This document shows, in pieces, positions 7,674-14,872 of a DNA stretch of 17,289 bases. Every line of letters begins with the position of its first letter. Within the stretch, counting starts at the first letter, position 1. This DNA comes from a bacterium. GTDB lineage: Bacteria > Krumholzibacteriota > Krumholzibacteriia > LZORAL124-64-63. Under the pieces are notes generated by a model. The model saw nothing but the letters and a program-made list of their open reading frames with translations. It did not search any database and was not told the origin of the DNA. The stretch is taken from assembly GCA_016719645.1 (NCBI GenBank), contig JADJYS010000003.1:1-17289 (forward strand). The letters run 5' to 3'. Both the position numbers and the translations under genes were made by a program.

Positions 7674-10600
7674 ATGCGCCATCGTCGTTCCCTGTCGTCG
7701 CTCGTCGCCCTGCTGGCCTGCGTCGTGCTGGCGGCCGGCTCGCTGCCCGCCGCCGACGTGACCTTCGTCCACCGCGCCCCCGGCGCCAAGGAGGTCACCC
7801 TGGCCGGCAGCTTCAACGGCTGGAAGGCCTTCGATCTGGCCCTGAAGGACACCGGCGGCGGCGTGTGGGCCGTCGTGGTGCCCCTGGACGAGGGGACCTA
7901 CGAGTACAAGTTCGTCGTCGACGGCGCCTGGCGGCAGGACCCGACCAACCCCGTGGGCAAGGACGACGGGTACGGCGGCCAGAACTCGGTCGTGACGGTG
8001 CCGGCCGGGACGGCCAAGCTGACCGCGGGCGGCGGCGAGGCGCCGGCCGGCCTGAAGGCGGCGCCCGTCGCGGCGGCGGCGGCCCCGGCTGCGCCGGCTG
8101 GTGCGACCGTGTTCTCGCACAACGCGGGCAAGGGCGCGGCCTGCTTCCTGGCCGGCGAGTTCAACGGCTGGAACCCGACCTCCGACCGCATGGAAGACCC
8201 CGACGGCGACGGCGTCCACACCAAGGCGATGGCGCTGCCGCCCGGACGCTACCAGTACAAGTTCGTCGTCGACGGCAACTGGCTCGCCGATCCCGCGGCG
8301 ACCGAGTCGGCCGAGGACGGCTTCGGCGGCCAGAACTCCGTGGTCACCGTGGGGGCGGGCGCCGCGGCCGCGCCCGCGGCGGCCGTTCCGGCTCCCGCCG
8401 CCGCTCCCGCCGCCGCCGGCGGCAAGACCCGCTTCTCCTTCGACGCCGGCGGCAAGGTCGGCGGCTGCTTCCTCGCCGGCGAGTTCAACGGCTGGAACCC
8501 GACCGGCCAGAGCCTGGCCGACCCCGACGGCGACGGCGTCTACACCGCCGACGTGGACCTGGCCCCCGGCCGCTACATGTACAAGTTCGTCGTCGACGGG
8601 AACTGGAAGCAGGACCCGCAGAACCCCGAGGGCGTCGACGACGGCTTCGGCGGCAAGAACTCCGTGATCACCGTCGGCGCCGGCGGCGCCGCCGTCGCGC
8701 CGGCGCCCGCGGCCGCGCCCGCGGCGACGCCCGCTCCCGCTACGGGCGGCGCCCCGGTCGACGTCACCTTCACCTACACGCCGGTCATCTCGGGCGTGCA
8801 GAACGTGTTCCTGGCCGGCTCGTTCAACGGCTGGAGCGACGCGGCCCTGCGCCTGACCGACCCCGAGAACGACGGCACCTACAGCGCCGTGGTCCCCCTG
8901 GCCCCCGGCAACCACCAGTACAAGTTCGTCGTCGACGGCAACTGGCAGCAGGACCCGGGCAACGCCGCGGTCGAGGCCGACGGCTTCGGCGGCAACAACT
9001 CCCTGGTGGTGGTCAAGGCGGGGGCGACGGCCGTCAAGGCGGCCGAATCGGCCGCCGTCCGCGCCGCCACGGGCACCCGCACCGTGCCCTTCAAGTACGC
9101 GGCGGGCAAGTCGGCCAAGGACGTCTTCCTGGCCGGCACCTTCAACGACTGGAACGACAGCAAGCAGCGCCTGGCCGACGCCGACGGCGACGGCGTCTGG
9201 GAGACCTCGCTGCTGCTGCAGCCCGGCAGCTACCAGTACAAGTTCGTGGTCGACGGCCAGTGGAAGCAGGACCCGACCAACCCCGAGGGCCGCGACGACG
9301 GCTTCGGCGGCCAGAACTCGGTGCTCGAGGTGGACGACAGCTTCTCGGCCGTGGCCATCGCCCGCGGCGACGGCAAGGTCTACACCGACGACCTCGAACC
9401 GGTCTTCGACTACTCGACCTGCAACCCCCTGACCGAGACCGAGATCGAGCTGACCGCCCGCGCGCACCTCAACGACGTGGAGCGCGTCGAGCTGTCCTAC
9501 CGCGTCGACGGCGGCGACTGGCGGACCGCGCCGATGGCCGAGGCCGAGCACGACCCCGCCTACCAGTACTACCGCACGCGCGTGACGCTGCCCGGGGCGG
9601 ACTCCGTCCTGGAGTACGCCGTGCGCTACGTTGACGGCGCGGCGCAGGCCTGGCTGGGCGCGGCCGGGCCGTCGCCGGAGCGGCCCGCGGCGGCCTTCCG
9701 CTACACGCGCGCCGTCCACCCGCCGTTCCTGACCCCCGACTGGGCCAAGGACGGCGTCATCTACCAGATCTTCGCCGACCGCTTCCGCAACGGCGACCCC
9801 GCCAACGACCCCGACTTCTCGGAGGCCTGGTACCAGGGCGTCAACAAGCTGCCCGCCTCGGGCACGACCAACGGCGAGTACTTCCACCTGGTCGCCGACT
9901 GGAACGACGTCTCCGGCCTGGTGCGCAGCCCCTACCGCACCGACGGCAAGCCCGACTACTACTCGTTCTACGGCGGCGACATCGCCGGCGTGCGCGAGAA
10001 GCTGGACTACCTGCAGGACCTGGGCGTGACGGTGATCTACTTCAACCCGCTGAACCAGGCGATGAGCAACCACAAGTACGACCCGGTGGACTACAACACC
10101 GTCGACCCGCACTTCGCCGACGAGCCGGGCTTCAAGGCCTTCGTCCAGGACGCCCACGCCCGCGGCATCCGCATCGTGGTGGACATGGCCTTCAACCACA
10201 CCGGCAACTGGCACTACGCCTTCCGCGACGCGGTCGAGAAGGGCAAGGATTCGCGCTACTGGAACTGGTACGAGTTCAAGCGCTGGCCGCTGCCGGCCTC
10301 GCGCGACTTCACGGCGGCCGACTACTACGACTGCTGGTGGGGCTTCGGGCTGCACCCGAACCTGAACTGGGACCTCTCGCGCCCCAACAGCGCCGAGAAC
10401 GGCATCGGCGACCGCGCGCAGGCCCAGGTCAACCAGCCGCTGGTCGACTACGTGCTGAGCGTCGCGCAGTACTGGCTGGGCGACCTGGACATCGACGGCT
10501 TCCGCCTGGACGTGCCCAACGAGGTGCCGTTCTGGTTCTGGGAGGAGTTCAACGCCGCCTGCAAGCGCATCAAGCCGGACAGCTGGCTGGTGGGCGAGAT

Positions 10601-11351
10601 CTGGGGCAACGCCGGCAGCTGGATCGGGCCGCACTGCTTCGACGCCACGATGAACTACAAGTACTTCCGCGACCCCGTGATGGAGTTCTTCGGCCAGGGC
10701 CGCATCGACGCCGCGACCTTCGACCAGCGGCTGTCCCCGGGCCGCTTCGTCTACCCGCCGCAGTCGGTGCAGACGATGATGAACCTCATCGACAGCCACG
10801 ACACGGTGCGCTTCCTGACCACCAGCAAGGACGTCCGCCGCCAGATGCTGGCCGCGATGTTCGCCATGACCTACGTGGGCATGCCGCACATCTGGTACGG
10901 CGACGAGATCGGCATGGAGGGGGACAAGGACCCCGACTGCCGCCGCCCCTTCGACTGGCGCTACGAGAACGACCCGCGCAAGGCGCAGCTGCGCGACTAC
11001 TACGGCACCATCACGCGCTTCCGCCGCGACCACCAGGTGCTCGCGCGCGGCGAGTTCGCGACGCTCGCGGCCGAGGGCCCCCTCTACGCCTTCGCCCGCC
11101 GCCTCGGCACCAAGGGCGCCGTCGTGCTGCTGAACAACGGCCCCCAGCCGGTCACCCTGACCCTGACCGCGGCGCAGCTGGCCGCGGCGCTGCCCGCCGG
11201 CGGCAGCACGGTCTACAAGGTCGTGGCCGGGCCGGACTGGTTCCCCAGCGTCGAGGGCGGGGCGCTGACCAGCGGCCGCACCCTGGACCTCGGCCAGGGC
11301 GACGTCGAGGTCACGCTGCCCGGGATGAGCGGGGCGGTGCTGGCGAACTAG
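7674..11351 (+). CDS. Secreted multimodular GH13 (neopullulanase-like): five CBM48, CBM34-like domain, catalytic barrel
   Basis: A 1225-residue exported enzyme. The ATG at 7674 has GGGAG (7663-7667) 6 nt upstream and opens a Sec signal peptide (residues 1-27). Five CBM48 glycogen-binding modules follow at about 28-109, 145-226, 252-334, 363-447 and 469-553. The first four joins are Ala/Pro-rich linkers. Every module keeps the glucan-contact set known from AMPK-beta: Trp of FNGW (FNDW in the fifth), Lys and Trp of YKFVVDG.W, and Asn of the final NS. Residues about 568-678 look like a CBM34 domain. The GH13 barrel has DMAFNH (Asp837, His842), HPNLNW (region V), GFRLD (Asp946), GEIWGN (Glu975) and SHDT (Asp1043). 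Barrel and CBM34-like domain point to neopullulanase or cyclomaltodextrinase (GH13_20/21-like) activity on starch, pullulan or maltodextrins, outside the inner membrane. A strong terminator follows. Confidence 0.92.
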   Translation: MRHRRSLSSLVALLACVVLAAGSLPAADVTFVHRAPGAKEVTLAGSFNGWKAFDLALKDTGGGVWAVVVPLDEGTYEYKFVVDGAWRQDPTNPVGKDDGYGGQNSVVTVPAGTAKLTAGGGEAPAGLKAAPVAAAAAPAAPAGATVFSHNAGKGAACFLAGEFNGWNPTSDRMEDPDGDGVHTKAMALPPGRYQYKFVVDGNWLADPAATESAEDGFGGQNSVVTVGAGAAAAPAAAVPAPAAAPAAAGGKTRFSFDAGGKVGGCFLAGEFNGWNPTGQSLADPDGDGVYTADVDLAPGRYMYKFVVDGNWKQDPQNPEGVDDGFGGKNSVITVGAGGAAVAPAPAAAPAATPAPATGGAPVDVTFTYTPVISGVQNVFLAGSFNGWSDAALRLTDPENDGTYSAVVPLAPGNHQYKFVVDGNWQQDPGNAAVEADGFGGNNSLVVVKAGATAVKAAESAAVRAATGTRTVPFKYAAGKSAKDVFLAGTFNDWNDSKQRLADADGDGVWETSLLLQPGSYQYKFVVDGQWKQDPTNPEGRDDGFGGQNSVLEVDDSFSAVAIARGDGKVYTDDLEPVFDYSTCNPLTETEIELTARAHLNDVERVELSYRVDGGDWRTAPMAEAEHDPAYQYYRTRVTLPGADSVLEYAVRYVDGAAQAWLGAAGPSPERPAAAFRYTRAVHPPFLTPDWAKDGVIYQIFADRFRNGDPANDPDFSEAWYQGVNKLPASGTTNGEYFHLVADWNDVSGLVRSPYRTDGKPDYYSFYGGDIAGVREKLDYLQDLGVTVIYFNPLNQAMSNHKYDPVDYNTVDPHFADEPGFKAFVQDAHARGIRIVVDMAFNHTGNWHYAFRDAVEKGKDSRYWNWYEFKRWPLPASRDFTAADYYDCWWGFGLHPNLNWDLSRPNSAENGIGDRAQAQVNQPLVDYVLSVAQYWLGDLDIDGFRLDVPNEVPFWFWEEFNAACKRIKPDSWLVGEIWGNAGSWIGPHCFDATMNYKYFRDPVMEFFGQGRIDAATFDQRLSPGRFVYPPQSVQTMMNLIDSHDTVRFLTTSKDVRRQMLAAMFAMTYVGMPHIWYGDEIGMEGDKDPDCRRPFDWRYENDPRKAQLRDYYGTITRFRRDHQVLARGEFATLAAEGPLYAFARRLGTKGAVVLLNNGPQPVTLTLTAAQLAAALPAGGSTVYKVVAGPDWFPSVEGGALTSGRTLDLGQGDVEVTLPGMSGAVLAN
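7755..9332 (+). repeat. Five tandem CBM48-encoding DNA repeats
   Basis: Each unit is about 245-255 bp: roughly 7755-8000, 8106-8351, 8427-8675, 8760-9014 and 9078-9332. The most conserved DNA is the segment coding YKFVVDG(N)W, nearly identical in all five at about 7906, 8251, 8578, 8917 and 9235. A second conserved segment codes LAGEFNGWNP in units 2 and 3. Linkers differ in length and sequence. This fits growth by duplication and makes unit loss or gain by recombination plausible. Confidence 0.85.
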
Positions 11352-11375
11352 GCCCGCGTCCGGACCGAACGGCGA

Positions 11376-11405
11376 AGCCCGGCGCGTCGCAGGACGCGCC
11401 GGGCT
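11376..11405 (+). terminator. Rho-independent terminator of the multi-CBM48 GH13 gene
   Basis: A perfect 13-bp stem (AGCCCGGCGCGTC / GACGCGCCGGGCT) with the loop GCAG, followed by TTCTTCG, begins 24 nt after the stop codon. It also lies 22 nt beyond the end of the convergent NifX-like gene and might stop that transcript too, although the minus-strand tail is not T-rich. Confidence 0.8.
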
Positions 11406-11427
11406 TTCTTCGTCCGGCAGCCGCCGG

Positions 11428-11811
11428 TCAGGCGTCGTGCGAGCGCTGCCCTTGCCCGTGCCCCCCGCAGGCGTGCGCGGCGTCGAGCTCCCGCAGCGAC
11501 CCCGCGCGGATCTCCGCCAGCACCTCGCCGACCGTGGTCGAACCCGGCCGGTAGACCTTGATGCCCTGCGCGTTGAGCATGTCCAGGGCGCGGCGCCCCA
11601 TGCCCAGGCAGACCAGGCCGTCGAAGGCGTGCCCGTCGAGCTGGCTCAGCGGGTGGCAGGTGCCGTGGGAGTGGTGCGCGTTGGTGTTGCGCAGCACCTG
11701 CACGTCGCCGCTCTCGCTGTCGCACAGGGTGAACCAGGGCGCCGAGCCGAAGTGGCCGCACAGCGTGTCGGCCAGGCCGGTGCCCTCGTTGGTGGGGATG
11801 CAGACCTTCAT
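11428..11811 (-). CDS. NifX/NafY-like (dinitrogenase iron-molybdenum cofactor family) protein
   Basis: A 127-residue protein of the Nitro_FeMo-Co fold (NifX, NafY and NifB C-terminal domain family). Recognisable parts are the start MKVCIPTNEG, GHFGSAPWFTLCD (19-31), a His/Cys patch HHSHGTCHP (46-53) and GMGRRAL (70-76). A Cys/His tail, HACGGHGQG, is common in the stand-alone members. In nitrogen fixers relatives carry FeMo-cofactor, but many short members occur without nitrogenase and probably bind Fe-S or another metal cluster; no nif gene is seen here, so a nitrogenase role should not be assumed. The ATG at 11811 lies one base after the stop of the DUF134 gene, with its GGAGG inside that gene's last codons, so the two are translationally coupled. 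Confidence 0.85.
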   Translation of the reverse strand: MKVCIPTNEGTGLADTLCGHFGSAPWFTLCDSESGDVQVLRNTNAHHSHGTCHPLSQLDGHAFDGLVCLGMGRRALDMLNAQGIKVYRPGSTTVGEVLAEIRAGSLRELDAAHACGGHGQGQRSHDA

Positions 11812-11812
11812 G

Positions 11813-12103
11813 TCAATCCTCCCGTGGTGCGAGCGCGACCAGCAGGGCGTCGCCGTGCAGGATCGCCGCGACCAGGTCCCTTCTCGCGCTCTTCAGAAGC
11901 CGCTGGACGGTGCCCCGCGACACGCCCATCCGCGCGCCCGCCGCCTCCTGGTCCAGCCCCTCGAGGTCGCACAGCCGCAGGGCCTCGAACTGGTCCAGCG
12001 CCAGCCGCGTCGTCTCCAGCTCGTTCATCGGGACGCCCCGGGGCTTGTAGACCCGGTCGGCGTCGTAGCGTCGGCAGCAGCGGTGTTTGCAGGGCCTGGG
12101 CAC
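11813..12103 (-). CDS. DUF134/UPF0251 predicted DNA-binding protein
   Basis: A 96-residue protein of the UPF0251 (DUF134) family. The GTG start at 12103 has an excellent GAGGAGG site 5 nt upstream. It shows a Cys-rich start (Cys5, Cys9, Cys10), the family signature YKPRGVP (19-25), and a sigma-like helix-turn-helix, ALDQFEALRLCDLEGLDQEA then RMGVSRGTVQRLLKSAR (about residues 35-75). Members are predicted transcription factors and are often encoded beside NifX/NafY-like proteins, as here. The N-terminal cysteines could sense a metal or redox state; this is inference. The strong palindrome over its own promoter makes autoregulation likely. Confidence 0.87.
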   Translation of the reverse strand: MPRPCKHRCCRRYDADRVYKPRGVPMNELETTRLALDQFEALRLCDLEGLDQEAAGARMGVSRGTVQRLLKSARRDLVAAILHGDALLVALAPRED

Positions 12104-12114
12104 GCGTCCTCCTC

Positions 12115-12136
12115 ATAATGTGCATATGCACAATAT
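12115..12136 (-). promoter_or_regulatory. Palindromic operator upstream of the DUF134-NifX operon
   Basis: The core TGTGCATATGCACA (12119-12132) is a perfect 14-bp palindrome. It extends to 22 bp (12115-12136) with one mismatched pair. It covers the -10 box and start-site region and ends just before the ribosome site, the position expected for a repressor operator. Its A/T-rich nature is striking in this G+C-rich DNA. The DUF134 protein is the obvious candidate ligand, but this is inference. Confidence 0.7.
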
Positions 12137-12158
12137 AGCCCAGCCCGCCACAAGTCAA
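12130..12158 (-). promoter_or_regulatory. Sigma-70-type promoter of the DUF134-NifX operon
   Basis: On the minus strand, TTGACT (complement of 12153-12158) and TATTGT (complement of 12130-12135) have the ideal 17-nt spacing. They lie about 27 nt before the GTG start. The -10 lies within the palindromic operator. Confidence 0.7.
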
Positions 12159-12177
12159 CCCGCAATCCCCGCCTGCG

Positions 12178-12310
12178 CCCCATCGATCCCAGTGTGACAG
12201 GGGTGTCCTGAAGGCCCTGAAGCCAGGATGGCGAAAGGGCCGGAAGGCCAAGCGCTCCGGGCACACGAGGTGCCCGGAGCGCGTCCCCTGTCACGCTGGG
12301 ATCGATGGGG
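12178..12310. repeat. 133-bp element with 26-bp terminal inverted repeats (MITE-like, or long stem structure)
   Basis: Arms at 12178-12203 and 12285-12310 are inverted repeats of 26 bp that differ at one base, which would still pair as G-U in RNA. They enclose 81 nt that include a second, 12-bp hairpin. The outer ends are CCCC and GGGG. No target-site duplication is obvious next to the ends. The right arm touches the stop codon of the CBM48 lipoprotein (TAA, complement of 12311-12313). It could be a non-autonomous transposable element of MITE/REP type, or a structured 3' end of the envelope operon. No coding potential. Confidence 0.65.
12252..12282 (-). terminator. Terminator-like hairpin inside the inverted-repeat element
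   Basis: A perfect 12-bp stem (GCGCTCCGGGCA / TGCCCGGAGCGC) with a 7-nt loop lies about 30 nt downstream of the CBM48 lipoprotein stop on the minus strand. The minus-strand sequence after it is TTGGCCTTCCGGCC then CTTTCG, so there is no proper T tract. It could end the envelope operon or just be part of the element. Confidence 0.4.
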
Positions 12311-12739
12311 TTATTTGAGGATGAGGATGGAGTTTTGACCGCCGTACCCGTCGTCCCGCCCCGTAGGGTTGCTCGGGTCCTGCTCCCAGCGCATCCCCCA
12401 GTCGACGGCGTACTTGTACTCGTAGCGGCCGGGCTCGAGGTGGATCTCGATCTCCCAGATGCCGTCGCCGTCGTCGTCGTGCATGGCGCCGATCTCGTGG
12501 TCGAAGCGGCCGGTGCCGCGGGTGCCGCACCAGTCGTTCTCGTCCCAGTTGCCGCAGAGGTTGACGTGCTTGGCCTGCGGCGCCTCGTAGAAGAAGCGGA
12601 CCAGCCCGTCGTCCAGGCGCTTCGGCGGTGGCACGCGGGTGCGGATCACGCGCATGTAGCCGCAGCCGGCGAGCAGCAGCAGGGCGGCCAGGCCCAGGAC
12701 GGTAGGTCGCAGCAGTCGCGGACGTCGGTGCGTGCTCAT
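12311..12739 (-). CDS. Small lipoprotein consisting of one CBM48 glycogen-binding module
   Basis: A 142-residue protein. The ATG at 12739 follows GGGAGAGAG. The signal peptide ends in the lipobox LLAGC (Cys26, Gly at +2), so it should be anchored to the outer membrane. After a short tether (27-44) the rest is a single CBM48/early-set domain (45-140), ending at the stop. It keeps DGDGIWEIEI, GRYEYKYAVDWG, QDPSNPTGRDDGYGGQNS, but the FNGW motif is replaced by LCGNWDENDW, with two Cys (62, 71) that could form a disulfide around the binding loop. It has no catalytic domain, so it probably holds alpha-glucan at the membrane. It is last in the envelope operon, 13 bp after the CBM48-barrel gene. The very close resemblance to the amylase modules supports a shared ligand. 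Confidence 0.83.
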   Translation of the reverse strand: MSTHRRPRLLRPTVLGLAALLLLAGCGYMRVIRTRVPPPKRLDDGLVRFFYEAPQAKHVNLCGNWDENDWCGTRGTGRFDHEIGAMHDDDGDGIWEIEIHLEPGRYEYKYAVDWGMRWEQDPSNPTGRDDGYGGQNSILILK

Positions 12740-12752
12740 CTCTCTCCCGTTC

Positions 12753-14801
12753 CTAGAAGCGCATGTTGGCGCGGATGCCCAGGACCTGGACGTCCGCGAG
12801 CGACTGCTCGGCGTCCAGTTCGGTCGCGCCCGCGAAGGTGCGCAGGTGCTGCTGGCGGTAGCGCCAGCGGCCGATCTCCCGGCCGTCGTAGTCGATGCCG
12901 AAGTCCAGCGGGTCCACGCCGTAGAAGAAGGTCACCTCCAGGCGCGGGCTGGGCAGGTACTGCAGGCCGAGCCAGGGGTTGAAGAACTCGTCGTCGCCGT
13001 CCGCGACGCCGTCGAGGCGGTAGCTGATCCAGCGCAGGTTCAGCAGGGCGTGCATGCGGCGCGAGACCTGCCGGTCGGCGCGCAGGATCCACTCCAGGCT
13101 GTGTCCGTGGGCTGGGGCGACGCCGTCGTTGCGGTCCGTCCAGGCGGCTTCGAGGTCCCACAGGCCGTAGGCGTCGCCGGGCGCGCCCAGGGTGTGGCGG
13201 GTGGCCACCGTCCAGGTGGTCGCGTCGGCGGTCGCGCCGCCGCCGGGGGCCGCGAGCCCCGCCGCGGCGAAGTCGGCCCGCACGGCGTAGCGCTGCAGCC
13301 ACAGCAGGTGGCTGCGGTCCTCGGCCTCTTCGCGCCAGGTCAGCTCGGAGTACTCGGTGGTCAGCAGGGGCCGCGCCGCACCGAAGTCGATGTAGACGCG
13401 GTTGCTGGCGCTGGCCTGGTCGAGGTAGCTGAAGGACGTCGAGGCCTCGCCCGCCTGGGCCCCGCTCTCGGTCACGGTGGTGTGCTCGACGGCGATCCGG
13501 CGGCCCGGGCGCAGGGTCTGCTCGAGGGAGGCGTGCCAGATGCGGCGGGCGCGCGTGGAGAGGTCGATGTCGGTCGGTCCGTTGGTGTTGTTGAAGCCGG
13601 TGCGGTTGCCCGTGACGAAGCTCTCGTCGGCCGTCGCGTACAGCCATTCCAGCTGCGCGCGGCCGCGCCCGTCCGACAGCTCGCGGGTGAGGTCGAAGCC
13701 CAGGCGCATGTCGAGGCGGTCCAGCTCGAACCAGTCGCTGGAATCGCCCGTCCGGTCCAGGTACCGGTCCAGGGCCGCGATGCCGGTGCCGTCGGGCTGC
13801 CCCAGGCGGCTGGTCAGCTCCACCCACACCAGCTCGCGCTGCAGGTACAGCGGGACGCCGAAGGTCAGCCCCAGCGCCTCGTGGGACAGGCGCGAGCCGA
13901 AGATGTCGCGGCCGGTGTTGTCGTACAGGTTGATGTCGTTGTAGTAGTCCGCGTCGTGCACGTCGGCGAAGAAGCCCTCGTACAGCAGGCCGAAGGGGGC
14001 GCCGCTGACCACGACGCCGGCGGTGCCCTTGCCCGCCAGGAGGTGGTCGTCGAGGATCGTGCCGGGCAGGTCCACGTCGCCGCCGCTGCTCAGGGGGTCG
14101 CCCAGCTGCAGGGCCTCCATGTCCCAGTAGCCCAGGACCCGGTAGGGCCCGGGGTGGACGTCGACCGCGCCCTCGTCGAGCTGCGCGTGGATGTTGTTCA
14201 GCACGACGTTGGTCGTGTTGTCCAGGCGCAGGCGGGTGTAGGCGTCGACGACGTCGCTCACCTTGGTGTCGAAGTTGAGGTCGACGTTCTGCTCGGGCCG
14301 CTCCAGGCGCCAACGGGGGTCGCCGTCGCGGTCCTTCCAGGCCAGGTAGCGCCCCAGGTAGCGGCCGCTGTAGGTCAGCTTCGGGTTGAGCGTCGTGGCG
14401 GGGGCCGCCTTCGCGGCGGCGGCGGCCACGGCGACCAGCTTGCCGTCGTCGCCCACCTGGATCGCCGAGTTGGTGCCGCCGTAGGAGTCCGGCGTGGAGT
14501 CGGGGTTCTCCGCGTCGGCGAACCAGGCGCCGTCCACGACGAACTTGTACTCGTACTTGCCGGGCTTCAGCGCCATGACGATCGACCAGACGCCGCCGCC
14601 CTCGTCGGTCAGGGGGTGGCGCTGGGCGTCCCAGCCGTTGAACGAGCCCGCGAGGTTCACCTTGCCCGCGCCGGGCGCCAGGTGGGTGAACTTCACGCCG
14701 ACGGGCACGCTCTTGACGGCCGCGGCCGCCGGCGGGGCGGCGGACAGCAGGGTCGCGAGCAGCAGGACGGCGGCCAGGAGGATCGGATCGTGCTTGCGCA
14801 T
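12753..14801 (-). CDS. CBM48-outer-membrane beta-barrel fusion protein
   Basis: A 682-residue protein. The ATG at 14801 has GGGAG 7 nt upstream. Residues 1-28 are a Sec signal peptide. Residues about 32-117 form a CBM48 module with FNGW (54-57), YEYKFVVDGAW and a terminal NS (111-112), so the glucan-contact residues are present. An Ala-rich linker follows (about 121-138). The remaining 540 or so residues show alternating polar/hydrophobic strands with aromatic girdles (WRLERPEQNVDLNF, RVYIDFGAARPLL, LEVTFFYGVDPLDF) and end in Phe (ANMRF), the usual signal for BAM-assisted outer-membrane insertion. I do not recognise the barrel family. The likely role is an outer-membrane protein that displays a glycogen/starch-binding module, on the cell surface or in the periplasm, perhaps as part of a glucan uptake path. 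It is third of four genes in the operon. Confidence 0.82.
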   Translation of the reverse strand: MRKHDPILLAAVLLLATLLSAAPPAAAAVKSVPVGVKFTHLAPGAGKVNLAGSFNGWDAQRHPLTDEGGGVWSIVMALKPGKYEYKFVVDGAWFADAENPDSTPDSYGGTNSAIQVGDDGKLVAVAAAAAKAAPATTLNPKLTYSGRYLGRYLAWKDRDGDPRWRLERPEQNVDLNFDTKVSDVVDAYTRLRLDNTTNVVLNNIHAQLDEGAVDVHPGPYRVLGYWDMEALQLGDPLSSGGDVDLPGTILDDHLLAGKGTAGVVVSGAPFGLLYEGFFADVHDADYYNDINLYDNTGRDIFGSRLSHEALGLTFGVPLYLQRELVWVELTSRLGQPDGTGIAALDRYLDRTGDSSDWFELDRLDMRLGFDLTRELSDGRGRAQLEWLYATADESFVTGNRTGFNNTNGPTDIDLSTRARRIWHASLEQTLRPGRRIAVEHTTVTESGAQAGEASTSFSYLDQASASNRVYIDFGAARPLLTTEYSELTWREEAEDRSHLLWLQRYAVRADFAAAGLAAPGGGATADATTWTVATRHTLGAPGDAYGLWDLEAAWTDRNDGVAPAHGHSLEWILRADRQVSRRMHALLNLRWISYRLDGVADGDDEFFNPWLGLQYLPSPRLEVTFFYGVDPLDFGIDYDGREIGRWRYRQQHLRTFAGATELDAEQSLADVQVLGIRANMRF

Positions 14802-14846
14802 CGTGTGCTCCCTATCGGGTCTCGCCGGCGGCGCCGGCGGGGACAG

Positions 14847-14862
14847 GCGGCCCGCGGGCCGC
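14847..14862. other. GC palindrome in the spacer between the two barrel genes
   Basis: GCGGCCCGCGGGCCGC is a perfect 16-bp palindrome in the 71-bp spacer (14802-14872). The spacer also has a second GC-rich self-complementary stretch near 14823-14840. No T-rich tail follows on the minus strand, so it is not a convincing terminator. It might tune expression within the operon or protect the upstream message. Confidence 0.3.
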
Positions 14863-14872
14863 GCGGCGTCGG

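Noticed and set aside
7755..9332. CRISPR-like or non-coding tandem repeat
   Set aside because: Repeat units are about 250 bp, in frame, and encode folded CBM48 modules, so this is protein module duplication.
7473..11033. Minus-strand open frame extending the GH13 lipoprotein upstream across the other GH13 gene
   Set aside because: Low-complexity Val/Gly/Ala/Arg-rich translation antisense to a clear enzyme; the lipoprotein signal peptide and ribosome site fix the start at 7472.
11428..12103. Nitrogen-fixation locus
   Set aside because: The NifX/NafY-like protein belongs to a broad family found in non-fixers. No nifHDK, nifB or nifEN is seen.
12252..12282. Strong intrinsic terminator
   Set aside because: The hairpin is perfect but lacks a T tract on either strand, so I list it only as terminator-like within the inverted-repeat element.
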